The notes: a model not told the origin generated them from the letters alone. DNA of 35,290 nt from Candidatus Staskawiczbacteria bacterium RIFCSPHIGHO2_02_FULL_43_16 (GCA_001821935.1 MHOU01000002.1:23484-58773), one strand, 5' to 3'; positions 13,770 through 22,146 are shown, counted from the stretch's first letter. Translations and numbers: made by a program.

Positions 13770-15587
13770 ATGTGCGGAATTATTGGCTATATTGGGAAAC
13801 AACAAGCATTACCAATTTTGATTGATGGTTTGAAAAAACTGGAATACCGCGGATACGACTCCGCCGGTTTTGCGGTACATTCGGGCGAAGGGGTGGTAGT
13901 TAAAAAAGCCGTCGGCCAAGTGGCGAACTTAGAAAAAGCAATTCTAGATTCTAGCTTCCAGATTCTAGATTCTAATATAGGTATCGCTCACACCCGCTGG
14001 GCCACCCATGGCGTTCCCAATGAGGTAAATTCTCACCCTCACACCGATTGCAAACAACGCGTGTTCGTCGCCCACAACGGCATTATTGAAAATTACAAAG
14101 AATTAAAACACTATTTGCAAGAAAGGGGGCATACGTTTACTTCTGCAACGGACACGGAAGTGGTTGCGCATTTAATAGAAGATTTTATCAATCAGGGAGA
14201 TGACTTTGAAAAAGCCCTGAAGCTGGCCTTGAATATGTTGCGCGGGGCGTACGCCTTTGCCATTATAGATGCCGAAAACTCCGCCGTTTTGTACGCGGCC
14301 AAATGTCAGAGTCCCCTGGTGATCGGTTTGGGCCAGCAAGAGCATTTTTTAGCTTCAGACCCCAGCGCCCTGATTACTCACACTAAAAACGCGGTGTATT
14401 TGAATGACTTTGAAATGGCGAAAATTTCCGCGGGTGAAATTACCATTGAAAATATCCGCCGCGAGCCCACTGACACCAAAGTGGTAACCTTAGAATGGAA
14501 TTTAGAGCAAGCTCAAAAGGGAAACTATCAGCACTTTATGCAAAAAGAAATTTTTGAAGGGCCGGAAACGGTCAAGTTAGCTTTTGCCGGCAGATTGCAT
14601 GAGGCTGGAGTGAAATTGGGGGGGCTTGAGCAGGTAAAAGAAAAGTTGGAAACTATCAAGCGTGTTATCATTTGCGCGTGTGGAACTTCTTATTATGCGG
14701 GGCTGGTGGGGGAATACCTGTTTGAAGAAATTGCCGGCATTCCTGTTGAAACGCATTTTGCTTCGGAATTTCGTTATCGCCAAGAACCCTTTGAGCCGGG
14801 CACGGCGGCGATTTTCATTTCCCAATCCGGCGAAACGGCTGACACGTTGGGGGCGCTACGCAAAGCCAAAGAAAACGGATTATTGACTTTGGGCATTGTG
14901 AATGTGGTGGGCTCTACCATTGCGCGGGAAACAGACGCGGGGGTGTATAACCACGCGGGGCCGGAAATCGGGGTGGCTTCTACCAAAGCTTTTTTGTCGC
15001 AGATTACCGTTTTAGCGTTAATGGCTGAATACCTGGCCAAGGTAAAGCGCCCCGGCTTATTGGAAGAGCTGCGCAATATACCCGGGAAAATCGGCGCCAT
15101 TTTAGCCAGGGCAAGTGAAATAGAAAAGTTGGCGGAAAAATATCTATATCACAAAAATTTTATTTTCTTGGGGCGCAGGTACAACTATCCCACAGCCTTG
15201 GAGGGCGCGTTAAAATTAAAAGAAATTTCTTATTTGCACGCGGAAGGTTATGGGGCGGGGGAGTTAAAACATGGCCCCATTGCCATGATTGGCAAAGAAT
15301 TCCCCACCATTGCGCTGGTGCCGGGCAACGGAGTTTTGGAAAAAATGTATTCTAATTTGGAAGAAATTAAAGCCAGATCCGGCCCCATTTTAGCCATTGC
15401 CACCGAAGGTGACCAACATATTAGCGCCATTGCCAGTGATGTGTTTTACATTCCCGCAACCTTGGAACCCTTAGAACCCTTGCTGACGGTGGTGCCATTG
15501 CAGTTATTGGCCTATTACATTGGCGCCAAGTTGGGCTATAATGTGGACAAGCCAAGAAATTTGGCTAAAAGTGTGACTGTAGAGTAA
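13770..15587 (+). CDS. glmS: Glutamine-fructose-6-phosphate aminotransferase (isomerizing)
   Basis: This enzyme makes glucosamine-6-phosphate from fructose-6-phosphate and glutamine, the first step to UDP-GlcNAc and cell wall. The 605-residue protein begins MCGIIGYIG with the nucleophile Cys2 of the glutaminase domain; EYRGYDSAG, AHTRWATHG and AHNGIIENY are family motifs. Two SIS sugar-isomerase domains follow (CGTSYYAG, ISQSGETADT, GPEIGVASTKAF), and the C-terminus PRNLAKSVTVE is typical. Residues 58-69 (ILDSSFQILDSN) are an unusual stretch encoded by a duplicated ATTCTAGATTCTA sequence. No glmS ribozyme was recognised upstream; the leader instead holds repeats and a hairpin touching the start. 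Confidence 0.97.
   Translation: MCGIIGYIGKQQALPILIDGLKKLEYRGYDSAGFAVHSGEGVVVKKAVGQVANLEKAILDSSFQILDSNIGIAHTRWATHGVPNEVNSHPHTDCKQRVFVAHNGIIENYKELKHYLQERGHTFTSATDTEVVAHLIEDFINQGDDFEKALKLALNMLRGAYAFAIIDAENSAVLYAAKCQSPLVIGLGQQEHFLASDPSALITHTKNAVYLNDFEMAKISAGEITIENIRREPTDTKVVTLEWNLEQAQKGNYQHFMQKEIFEGPETVKLAFAGRLHEAGVKLGGLEQVKEKLETIKRVIICACGTSYYAGLVGEYLFEEIAGIPVETHFASEFRYRQEPFEPGTAAIFISQSGETADTLGALRKAKENGLLTLGIVNVVGSTIARETDAGVYNHAGPEIGVASTKAFLSQITVLALMAEYLAKVKRPGLLEELRNIPGKIGAILARASEIEKLAEKYLYHKNFIFLGRRYNYPTALEGALKLKEISYLHAEGYGAGELKHGPIAMIGKEFPTIALVPGNGVLEKMYSNLEEIKARSGPILAIATEGDQHISAIASDVFYIPATLEPLEPLLTVVPLQLLAYYIGAKLGYNVDKPRNLAKSVTVE
13941..13976 (+). repeat. Tandem ATTCTAGATTCTA repeats inside glmS
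   Basis: Two 13-14 nt units of TTCTAGATTCTA separated by GCTTCCAG are translated in frame as ILDSSFQILDS just before the conserved GIAHTRWATHG. The units resemble the AT-rich repeats of the glmS leader. Confidence 0.65.
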
Positions 15588-15592
15588 CCTAT

Positions 15593-16009
15593 ATGATGAT
15601 AAGAAATTTAGAAAAAAAAGATGCGGCGGCGGCGGCCTTGCTTATTGTGCAGTTAACGAAAAACATTGTTGAACCGGAAAAACTGGCCGGCCGGATTGAG
15701 GCGCTGGTTGATGCCTCAAACTGCCAGTGGCTGGTGGCTGAATTAGGCGGGCAGGTGGCGGGTTTTGGGGGCTTAACCTGGTATGCCATTCCTTCCAAAG
15801 GCCTGATTGCCTGGGTTGATGAATTGATTGTTGATGAAAAATTCCGGCGCCAAGGCATTGCCAAATTGCTCATGCAAGAATTATTAGCCATTGCCCGGCA
15901 AAACAACATACGGCAGGTGAAACTGACATCTACGGGCGGGCCCGCCAGCAGTCTTTACGAATCGTTGGGATTCATAAAAAAGGACCAAGAGTATTTTATA
16001 AAAAAATAG
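15593..16009 (+). CDS. GNAT-family N-acetyltransferase
   Basis: The 138-residue protein has the GNAT fold pattern: a beta strand WLVAELGGQVAGFGGLTW, strand IAWVDELIVDEKFRRQGIAKLL with the acetyl-CoA loop (RRQGIA), and C-terminal VKLTSTGGPASSLYESLGF. It transfers an acetyl group from acetyl-CoA to an unknown amine. It begins 5 nt after the glmS stop, so co-transcription is likely. GlmS product acetylation is normally done by a different enzyme (GlmU or Gna1), and nothing in this sequence shows that role. The start may be 15593 or the adjacent ATG 15596. Confidence 0.85.
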   Translation: MMIRNLEKKDAAAAALLIVQLTKNIVEPEKLAGRIEALVDASNCQWLVAELGGQVAGFGGLTWYAIPSKGLIAWVDELIVDEKFRRQGIAKLLMQELLAIARQNNIRQVKLTSTGGPASSLYESLGFIKKDQEYFIKK

Positions 16010-16066
16010 GGGCGTGTGGATAACCGTATTGCCATCTTGTTTGGGTTTTTGGTAACATAAAAGCGT

Positions 16067-16378
16067 ATGATAACTCTTGGTATTATCTATTTTCTTTTGG
16101 CGGGGTTTTTGGGGTATGTGATTGGCAGGTGGGGAGATAACTACCTTAATTTTTGGATTGGTAATCGGTCATGGTACTACTATTTTCCCGACCACTGGAT
16201 TTACGGTTTAATTCTGATGATAGTGGGGCTGTTTGTGTTTACCACATCATTGGGATGGCTGGTGTTTTCATTTGGCTTGGGCCATTTTATCAGTGACTTG
16301 AAAGATTTTTGGAATTTGAAATTTTACGGGTCAGACGGCAAAGATAAGTCTAAGGTGAGATTCTGGCATATTGATTAG
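16067..16378 (+). CDS. Hypothetical membrane protein
   Basis: Not recognised. It has 103 residues with two hydrophobic segments (about 2-22, LGIIYFLLAGFLGYVIG, and 46-80, YGLILMIVGLFVFTTSLGWL), an aromatic-rich loop (WYYYFPDHW) and a charged C-terminal tail. The promoter-like TTGCCA (16029-16034) and TAACAT (16053-16058) ends 8 nt before the ATG. A strong terminator follows. Confidence 0.6.
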   Translation: MITLGIIYFLLAGFLGYVIGRWGDNYLNFWIGNRSWYYYFPDHWIYGLILMIVGLFVFTTSLGWLVFSFGLGHFISDLKDFWNLKFYGSDGKDKSKVRFWHID

Positions 16379-16401
16379 AAAAGAGTGGTATTTAAATCTA
16401 T

Positions 16402-16437
16402 AAAAACGTCGCGCGCCAAAAGGCGCGCGACGTTTTT
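16402..16437 (+). terminator. Strong symmetrical terminator
   Basis: AAAAACGTCGCGCGCC-AAAA-GGCGCGCGACGTTTTT: a 16-bp perfect stem, probably functional in both directions. Confidence 0.92.
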
Positions 16438-16446
16438 GGTTATTGT

Positions 16447-16475
16447 TTGACAATATAAATTTTATAGTGTATATT
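16447..16475 (+). promoter_or_regulatory. Consensus sigma-70 promoter
   Basis: TTGACA (16447-16452), a 17-nt spacer and TATATT (16470-16475), about 60 nt before the GTG start at 16536. Confidence 0.75.
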
Positions 16476-16535
16476 CAAAACCACACCATTTGAAAAATCT
16501 GTTCTTTAAAAGCCCAATAGGGCAGGAGGTATCGC

Positions 16536-17957
16536 GTGAATGTTGGCAGTCAGCCCGGTATTATCAGCAGTTTTGAGCTTCCCGTTTCCCAATCACTGGA
16601 TGATATCAAGAAAGCGGCCCAGGTTGCTCTTGATAACATCAACCAAAGAGAATTTTCCCTGAAAATGACCGCAAAGGAAGTGGATCTTAACAAGCAGTTT
16701 CTTGACGGCGAATACCATTGCCGCAGGCAACAGCTGGAAAGACAGGAAGCTGCATCGGCTTGTTTTTTCAAGGATAATCCCCTTGCGTCTTACATTAAAG
16801 ACGAATTGGTTGTTCCCTTGATTGAATTAGGCCAAGGCAAGCGGGAAAACGTGGACAGCCTTTTGGAACCGCTCCCCCGTGGCACAGCGCTGACAGAAGA
16901 GATTAAAGAGGTAATCGCTTCTGCCGAACATGCCTATAACGAACCCTTTTCTGCCATGTCACGGACGATGGTTGTCGTTCGGGAAATTAACTATGCCTTA
17001 GAAGATGCGAGCCAGTCCATCAGGTTGATCCGCATTGACGGTGTACAGAAAACCGAAGATCGTAATACGTTTGGTATTGCCCAGGTTATTCAGAAAGGTT
17101 TTTGGCAGGACGGCGAAAGTATGGTGGATTTTTACTTTCTTGATGTCATGTTTCCCACTCGACTCACCTTAAGGCCGGCTGGTAGCCATGACAGCAACCT
17201 TGCGATTTCCTGGGTGAATACGACCACTTTTTTCAATGAAGCGGTTTTGGCCTTCGCTAGGAAAGAGGGTCGCATGTCTACGGCCGGAGGCTTTGAGAAT
17301 CTGGTAAAGATTGCCGGCCGCCACGATAGTGTTGAATCATTGGCCAATGCCATGGCTCAAGACGCTCTGGTTGAAGAGGTCAGGCACCAGATGAATTTTA
17401 ATCGTTCGTGTTGTTTGGGAGAGCGCCTACATCAACGCTATCCCCGCTTTTTTCACGAACGCGTTGCCAAGGGGCACTGGTTGGCTGACTTTTGGAGATT
17501 ATGTCAATATGATAGTGATCGCTACCAACTGGCTCGGGCGGTTGAAGAAGTGGAATCAAAGCTTGTTAGTGTGGCGGCCAGTCCAGATTCATTACTGTCG
17601 GTAGCATTAATGGATCCACTTCTTAAAAGAGCTTTTCTGGGTGCTCGACAGCTTCCTACGGAGTGGGAAATTATCGCCGCGTTGCTCAATGGTGTTCATG
17701 TTACTCGTGTTACCCAGGACGCTTTTGCGGACATATTTGGCCTTACGCGCGAAGAGGTCCGCACGAGGGCTATGAAGGCTTTGAAAGAAACCTTTAGAGA
17801 AGACCTTGAAAATACCCCCTTTTGTTCGGTTGATGAACGGGGGGTGTTGCACCGAACCAACAAGACTCATGCCATGTTTGCAGGCTGGGCCCAAAAAGAC
17901 GACCGGTCTTGGCTGCAAAAAATCAAATCAAGTTTCGTAGATTGGCTTTCGGGCTGA
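16536..17957 (+). CDS. Hypothetical protein with possible C-terminal HTH
   Basis: Not recognised. A 473-residue, mostly helical, soluble protein. The GTG start follows AGGAGGTATCGC, one of the best Shine-Dalgarno sequences in the window. The N-terminal 90 residues look like a coiled coil (DDIKKAAQVALDNINQREFS). Residues about 390-425 (TQDAFADIFGLTREEVRTRA, then MKALKETF) resemble the helix-turn-helix of sigma region 4, but no other sigma regions are visible. It is a single-gene unit between its own promoter and terminator. Confidence 0.65.
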   Translation: MNVGSQPGIISSFELPVSQSLDDIKKAAQVALDNINQREFSLKMTAKEVDLNKQFLDGEYHCRRQQLERQEAASACFFKDNPLASYIKDELVVPLIELGQGKRENVDSLLEPLPRGTALTEEIKEVIASAEHAYNEPFSAMSRTMVVVREINYALEDASQSIRLIRIDGVQKTEDRNTFGIAQVIQKGFWQDGESMVDFYFLDVMFPTRLTLRPAGSHDSNLAISWVNTTTFFNEAVLAFARKEGRMSTAGGFENLVKIAGRHDSVESLANAMAQDALVEEVRHQMNFNRSCCLGERLHQRYPRFFHERVAKGHWLADFWRLCQYDSDRYQLARAVEEVESKLVSVAASPDSLLSVALMDPLLKRAFLGARQLPTEWEIIAALLNGVHVTRVTQDAFADIFGLTREEVRTRAMKALKETFREDLENTPFCSVDERGVLHRTNKTHAMFAGWAQKDDRSWLQKIKSSFVDWLSG

Positions 17958-17963
17958 TCCGGC

Positions 17964-17995
17964 GGCTCCATTTGCAACGCAGATGGAGCCTTTTT
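17964..17995 (+). terminator. Rho-independent terminator
   Basis: GGCTCCAT...ATGGAGCC with inner TGC/GCA pairs, then five T residues. Confidence 0.88.
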
Positions 17996-17998
17996 ACT

Positions 17999-18027
17999 TT
18001 GCAATTTTTTTGTAAATTTGTCACAAT
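17999..18027 (+). promoter_or_regulatory. Promoter giving a leaderless hydrolase mRNA
   Basis: TTGCAA (17999-18004), a 17-nt spacer and CACAAT (18022-18027). Only 6 nt separate the -10 box from the ATG at 18034, so transcription should start at or next to the start codon. Confidence 0.6.
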
Positions 18028-18033
18028 GAAACC

Positions 18034-18660
18034 ATGAAAAAACAAGTGGTGGTGATTCATGGTGGCAGAACATTTTTGGCCTACCAAGACTATATTGATT
18101 CCTTGAAAAAAAGGGAAGTGGTTGCTGAAAAATTCAAGGCCCATAAAAGTTGGCGGGATGGCCTGCAAGAAAAATTGGGGGAAGATTTTGAGGTGTTTGC
18201 CCCTAAAATGCCCAATGGTTTTAATGCGGTGTATGAAGAATGGAAAATCTGGTTTTTACGCCTGGCGGAATTTTTACATGATGATGTGGTGCTGGTGGGC
18301 CATTCGTTGGGAGGTATTTTTTTGGCAAAGTATCTTAGTGAAAATACCTTTGCCAAAAAAGTGCGTGCGGCGGTGCTGGTGGCCGCTCCGTTTGATGATA
18401 ACAACCTTAACGAGTCGCTGGGGGATTTCATTCTTCCCGATTCTTTGGAACATTTTTCTGTTCAAGCGGGCCGAGTTTGTTTATGTTTCAGTAAAGATGA
18501 CCCGGTTGTGCCATTTAGCCATATGGGTAAGTATAAAAAGGTGTTGCCAAATGCCATTGAAATGCCCCTTGAAAATCGCCAACACTTTGAGCAGGAAGAT
18601 TTTCTGGAATTAGTTAAGTTGATAAATAATATATTTAATAGTAATATACATGTAATATAA
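18034..18660 (+). CDS. Alpha/beta hydrolase (RBBP9/YdeN-like serine hydrolase)
   Basis: This 208-residue protein has VVVIHGG near the N-terminus, the nucleophile elbow GHSLGG with Ser91, the acid strand VCLCFSKDDPVVPF and a late His in NRQHFEQED. Length and layout fit the small RBBP9/YdeN serine-hydrolase family, whose substrates are mostly unknown. It is probably cytoplasmic (no signal peptide). The start is fixed by the close-set promoter. Confidence 0.85.
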   Translation: MKKQVVVIHGGRTFLAYQDYIDSLKKREVVAEKFKAHKSWRDGLQEKLGEDFEVFAPKMPNGFNAVYEEWKIWFLRLAEFLHDDVVLVGHSLGGIFLAKYLSENTFAKKVRAAVLVAAPFDDNNLNESLGDFILPDSLEHFSVQAGRVCLCFSKDDPVVPFSHMGKYKKVLPNAIEMPLENRQHFEQEDFLELVKLINNIFNSNIHVI

Positions 18661-18675
18661 ATTAACCCTCAAAAA

Positions 18676-19431
18676 ATGGAAAACTATATGCAAACAAACA
18701 TGCAAAACCAGGGGATTAATAAAAATTTGGCTTTGGTGTGCCTGACGGTTATTGTTATTTCGGCCATTATTAGCGGGACGGTGTTGTACATGGATTCCAA
18801 GGCGCCAAATGCGCCAGCTAATAACCAGCCAACCGATAACCAGCCAACCGGCCCGGTGAAAGTTTCTATGGATGATGATGCGGTGCTGGGCAGCGCTTCG
18901 GCTCCGGTAACCTTAATTGAATTTTCCGATTACGAATGCCCATTTTGCAAACGGCACTTTACCCAGGTGTATCCTGAAATCAAGCGCGATTACATAGATA
19001 CCGGGAAAGTGAAATTGGTATTTCGTGATTTGATTGCCGTATCGGGACACAATCCGTTGGCAACTTCCGAAGCTATGGCGGCCCAGTGCGCTAAAGACCA
19101 AGGCGGGGATGCAGCCTATTTTAAATACCACGATGAATTGTTCAAGCGAACTACCTCAAATGGCAATGGCCTTGCTCTGAGCCAGCTTCCGGTGATTGCC
19201 ACTGCTGTGGGATTGAATACCACCCAGTTTAACCAGTGTTTGAATTCTGAAAAATATAAAGACGAGGTTGCCAAAGACCAGGCCGATGGAAATAAGGCCG
19301 GCGTAACGGGCACCCCTTCATTTTTTGTGGGCAAATCTACGGCCGATGGAGTGATTGACGGCACCATTATTGTGGGAGCCCAGCCGTATTCGGCATTTAA
19401 AGCCGCCATTGATGCGGCATTAGCAAAGTAG
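18676..19431 (+). CDS. DsbA-like thiol:disulfide oxidoreductase, membrane-anchored
   Basis: The 251-residue protein has a cytoplasmic stub, one hydrophobic anchor (about 21-41), a Pro/Asn-rich linker (NNQPTDNQPTGP) and a thioredoxin-fold DsbA domain. The active site is YECPFCKRHF with Cys88 and Cys91; the cis-Pro loop is GVTGTPSFFVG. It should oxidise or isomerise disulfides of exported proteins. Two further Cys (AAQCAKD, FNQCLNS) may form a structural disulfide. It lies 15 nt after the hydrolase gene and is followed by a strong terminator. ATG 18688 is an alternative start. Confidence 0.92.
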   Translation: MENYMQTNMQNQGINKNLALVCLTVIVISAIISGTVLYMDSKAPNAPANNQPTDNQPTGPVKVSMDDDAVLGSASAPVTLIEFSDYECPFCKRHFTQVYPEIKRDYIDTGKVKLVFRDLIAVSGHNPLATSEAMAAQCAKDQGGDAAYFKYHDELFKRTTSNGNGLALSQLPVIATAVGLNTTQFNQCLNSEKYKDEVAKDQADGNKAGVTGTPSFFVGKSTADGVIDGTIIVGAQPYSAFKAAIDAALAK

Positions 19432-19460
19432 TATTCAGTATCAAGTATTGAGTATAAAAA

Positions 19461-19490
19461 CCCCGCGCCTTTTGGCGCGGGGTTTTTTTT
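19461..19490 (+). terminator. Strong terminator
   Basis: CCCCGCGCC-TTTT-GGCGCGGGG followed by eight T residues. Confidence 0.93.
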
Positions 19491-19504
19491 GTTACAATAG
19501 GAAC

Positions 19505-20923
19505 ATGAGAAAGGAAAATATCCACCCGGAAAAATACCCCGAACCCGAAATCAAAACTCTCCACAAGGCTCCGCACTGGACCCGCGCCCTTGGCGTGGGA
19601 GTGGTGGTGATGGGGCTGGCCATTGGCACCGGCGAATTGATTTTATGGCCCCATTTAATCACCAAACACGGCCCGCAACTGTTATGGGCGGCATTTATGG
19701 GAATCACCTTTCAGTATTTTATTAACCAGGAAGTGGCCCGCCACGCCCTGGCCACCGGTGAAAGTTTTTTTACCTCTTCTTCAAGGGTATTTAAATGGTT
19801 TGCGCCTTTTTGGCTGTTGTCGGCTATTTTGCTCTATATCTGGCCGGGGTGGGCGGCTGCCATCGGAACCATTTTACAAGAATTGTTAGGGTTTGGTAGC
19901 CACATTCTGTGGGCCGCCGCGAGCCTCGCGCTGGTCCTAGTGCTGACATTTATGGGAAAGGCAGCCTATACTTTACTGGAAAGATCACTCAAAGTTATCA
20001 TCCCTATTTTTTGCGCCCTTTTGTTGGTGAATAGTTTTTTGACGCTTTCATTGGTTAATATCCAAGAAGCGGTTTTAGGTATGGTGAATTTTGGATATTT
20101 GCCGGAAGGCATAGATATTACGGTGTTGATTGGCGCCATTGTTTTTGCGGGAGCCGGCGGCCTTTTAAACTTATGCATTTCACTTTGGTATCGCGACAAA
20201 CAGGCCGGCATGGGAAAATACGTGGGGCGGATCATCAACCCCATTACCGGAAAAACCGAATCAGTTTCTTTCAAAGGATATGCCTTCCACCCTGACGCGC
20301 AAAGTATGCGGCGCTGGAAAGAATGGATGCGGTTTATCAGAATTGACCAGGGTATTATTTTTTGGCTGCTGGGGTTGGTAACCCTGGTGCTGTTAAGTTT
20401 GAACGCCTATGCGGTGCTTGGTCCCCGGGGTATTGTTCCTGAAGGATTGAACGTAGCGGTGGCTCAAGCCCATATTTTTGGCCAGCACTGGGGCGGGCTT
20501 GGGTTCAATTCCTTTTTAATCATGGCCTTTTTAATGCTGTTTTCCGTCATGTGGACTATTGTGGATGCGTTTTGCCGGATTGTCAGTGATATTGTTTATG
20601 TTAATTCCCACGCAGGGCCGTTCAAAAAATATCTTGGCGCCCTGGAACCTATTTCTGTCAGCCATTTATATTACGGGCTGGTGGTTATTATGGTGTTGAT
20701 GAGCGGCCTGTTGCTGCCTCTGCGACAACCCCTGGTACTGCTTACCATTAGCGCGGTTTTAGGGGGGATGGTGATGGCGGTGTATACCCCGGTTCTTATA
20801 TACTTAAATAATGCCAGGCTGCCGAAAGCTCTGCGCCCGGGCATTATTACCAATACCATGATGGTTTTGGCTTCACTGTTTTATGCCTACGCCAGCATTG
20901 CTATTATTGTCCACTATTTGTAA
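19505..20923 (+). CDS. Nramp-related transporter lacking the canonical metal-site motif
   Basis: I choose ATG 19505 (473 residues), 6 nt after TACAAT (19493-19498); frames opening at 19448 run through the terminator. About eleven transmembrane helices are visible. The first helix, LGVGVVVMGLAIGTGELILW, aligns with the Nramp TM1 but has GTGE where metal-transporting Nramps have DPGN. FQYFINQEVARHALATGE corresponds to the conserved region around TM3, and a TM6-like helix holds MAFLMLFSVMW. The family relationship is likely; the substrate may not be Mn/Fe because the usual Asp and Asn ligands are absent. Confidence 0.7.
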   Translation: MRKENIHPEKYPEPEIKTLHKAPHWTRALGVGVVVMGLAIGTGELILWPHLITKHGPQLLWAAFMGITFQYFINQEVARHALATGESFFTSSSRVFKWFAPFWLLSAILLYIWPGWAAAIGTILQELLGFGSHILWAAASLALVLVLTFMGKAAYTLLERSLKVIIPIFCALLLVNSFLTLSLVNIQEAVLGMVNFGYLPEGIDITVLIGAIVFAGAGGLLNLCISLWYRDKQAGMGKYVGRIINPITGKTESVSFKGYAFHPDAQSMRRWKEWMRFIRIDQGIIFWLLGLVTLVLLSLNAYAVLGPRGIVPEGLNVAVAQAHIFGQHWGGLGFNSFLIMAFLMLFSVMWTIVDAFCRIVSDIVYVNSHAGPFKKYLGALEPISVSHLYYGLVVIMVLMSGLLLPLRQPLVLLTISAVLGGMVMAVYTPVLIYLNNARLPKALRPGIITNTMMVLASLFYAYASIAIIVHYL

Positions 20924-20953
20924 GCAATATGCCCTCCACATCGTCTTTAATAT

Positions 20954-21199
20954 ATGGAACTGCTTGAATTATCGCAAATTATTTTTAACGTTACGCTTTC
21001 CATTACAGCTACCATAATTGGCGTGACAATCTTAATTTTTATAGACAGGACATTCAAAGCCATTAAAGCCGTTGAAAACTTTTTTATCACGTTGGACGAA
21101 AAAACCCAAGGCGTATACCGCAACGTGAATCTGCTATTGGAAGGCATACCCATTGTTTCGTTTATATCAAAACTATTTAAAAAAAAGAGTAAAAAGTAA
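20954..21199 (+). CDS. Small membrane protein, DUF948-like
   Basis: An 81-residue protein with one N-terminal hydrophobic helix (about 8-30), a helical region and a Lys-rich end (FKKKSKK). The layout resembles short DUF948-type proteins that often sit beside YtxH genes, as here. Function unknown. Confidence 0.6.
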   Translation: MELLELSQIIFNVTLSITATIIGVTILIFIDRTFKAIKAVENFFITLDEKTQGVYRNVNLLLEGIPIVSFISKLFKKKSKK

Positions 21200-21216
21200 A
21201 TATAAATATAATTAAC

Positions 21217-21315
21217 GCGAGCAAGGTATCCAGCGCAAATGGGGTCACAAGGTATATTATAGATATCAACCCCATTTGCGAGGTGAATTTCCTCGCTTCG
21301 CTCCGGAAATTCATG
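21217..21315 (+). ncRNA. Structured leader element, copy 1 (upstream of the YtxH gene)
   Basis: The order is GCGAG(C)AAGGTATCCAG, a 12-bp stem (21234-21245 with 21269-21280) around a 23-nt loop CACAAGGTATATTATAGATA..., then GAGGTG, then a second hairpin GAATTTCC...GGAAATTC ending at the ATG at 21313. The element at 24299-24398 has the same order and loop but a different stem sequence. The loop also contains TATATTAT, so a promoter reading (-10 box inside an inverted repeat) is possible. I do not recognise it as a known riboswitch. Confidence 0.7.
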
Positions 21316-21627
21316 AAAACAGCAACAAAATTGTTAGGGGGCGCGGCGGCAGGACTGGCTTTGGGGGTGGCTGCCAGCATGTTTTTGTCATCTAAAAAAG
21401 GAAAGGCTTTGAAGGAAAATGTAAAAGAAACGGTGGCGGATTTTTACAAGCATATTTCTCCGCAGCTTAAAAAAATAGGCACCATGGGCCAGCAGGAATA
21501 TCAGGAATTCATGGAAGCCGCGGTCCAAAAATATGCCAAAGCAAAAAAACTTTCAAAAGAAACCGGTAAAGAATTGGCCAGCCAGATCCAAAAATCGTGG
21601 CGACATTTTGCACAAAATTTAGAGTAA
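21313..21627 (+). CDS. YtxH domain-containing protein
   Basis: A 104-residue protein from ATG 21313: a Gly/Ala-rich hydrophobic helix (LLGGAAAGLALGVAASMFL) followed by SSKKGKALKENVKETVADFY and a long charged helix, as in YtxH family proteins associated with envelope stress. An in-frame GTG at 21283 would add ten residues encoded by the repeated leader element; the same extension occurs in the gene at 24396, so it is ambiguous whether it is translated. Confidence 0.8.
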   Translation: MKTATKLLGGAAAGLALGVAASMFLSSKKGKALKENVKETVADFYKHISPQLKKIGTMGQQEYQEFMEAAVQKYAKAKKLSKETGKELASQIQKSWRHFAQNLE

Positions 21628-21641
21628 TTAATTAAAAAAAT

Positions 21642-22007
21642 ATGTCAGAATCATCATACAGTTCACCAACTACCAAGCCGTTGTATAAAGGCACGCAAAT
21701 TGTTTGGTACGCGCTTGGCATTCTGGAATTTTTATTGGCCTTCCGCTTTGTGTTAAAGCTTTTGGGCGCTAATCCGGTCGCGGGGTTTGTTAGTTTTGTG
21801 TACGCGATGACCCAGCTATTTGTTGCCCCGTTCATAGGAATATTCCCCAGAGTCCAGGCGCAAGGGATGGTGTTTGACTGGGCTGCGTTGCTTGCCATGT
21901 TAGTATATTTATTTGTAGCCTGGGCGATTGTGAAACTATTTTTGATCAGCAAAACGGTTTCCACACCAGAAGCCGCAGAACATCTTAAAAAACAAGAAGA
22001 CAAATAA
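21642..22007 (+). CDS. YggT-family membrane protein
   Basis: A 121-residue protein with helices at about 22-42, 52-72 and 82-106. The segment LLGANPVAGFVSFVYAMTQL, then FVAPFIGIFP and the final AWAIVKL are typical of YggT-like proteins. It lies 14 nt after the YtxH gene, suggesting one envelope-related operon. Confidence 0.75.
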   Translation: MSESSYSSPTTKPLYKGTQIVWYALGILEFLLAFRFVLKLLGANPVAGFVSFVYAMTQLFVAPFIGIFPRVQAQGMVFDWAALLAMLVYLFVAWAIVKLFLISKTVSTPEAAEHLKKQEDK

Positions 22008-22008
22008 C

Positions 22009-22146
22009 ATGCGCAAGTATTTTTATAAAAATTTCCAAAAGGTAAAATCCCAGGCTCAAAGTTTTGGGGCAGGGGTTTATCATCGGGTTTGGAATTTGGC
22101 TAAACGGCTGGACCCCAGCCGCATAAAAAAGGACAAGAAAAAATGA
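22009..22146 (+). CDS. Small basic protein
   Basis: A 45-residue ORF beginning one base after the YggT stop codon: MRKYFYKNFQKVKSQAQSFG... ending in RIKKDKKK. It is strongly basic with one amphipathic helix. Tight spacing favours translation coupled to the YggT gene, but the product is unknown and chance cannot be excluded. Confidence 0.4.
   Translation: MRKYFYKNFQKVKSQAQSFGAGVYHRVWNLAKRLDPSRIKKDKKK

Noticed and set aside
19448-19504. Longer N-terminus for the Nramp-like protein
   Set aside because: It would translate through a strong terminator; ATG 19505 is directly behind a -10 box.
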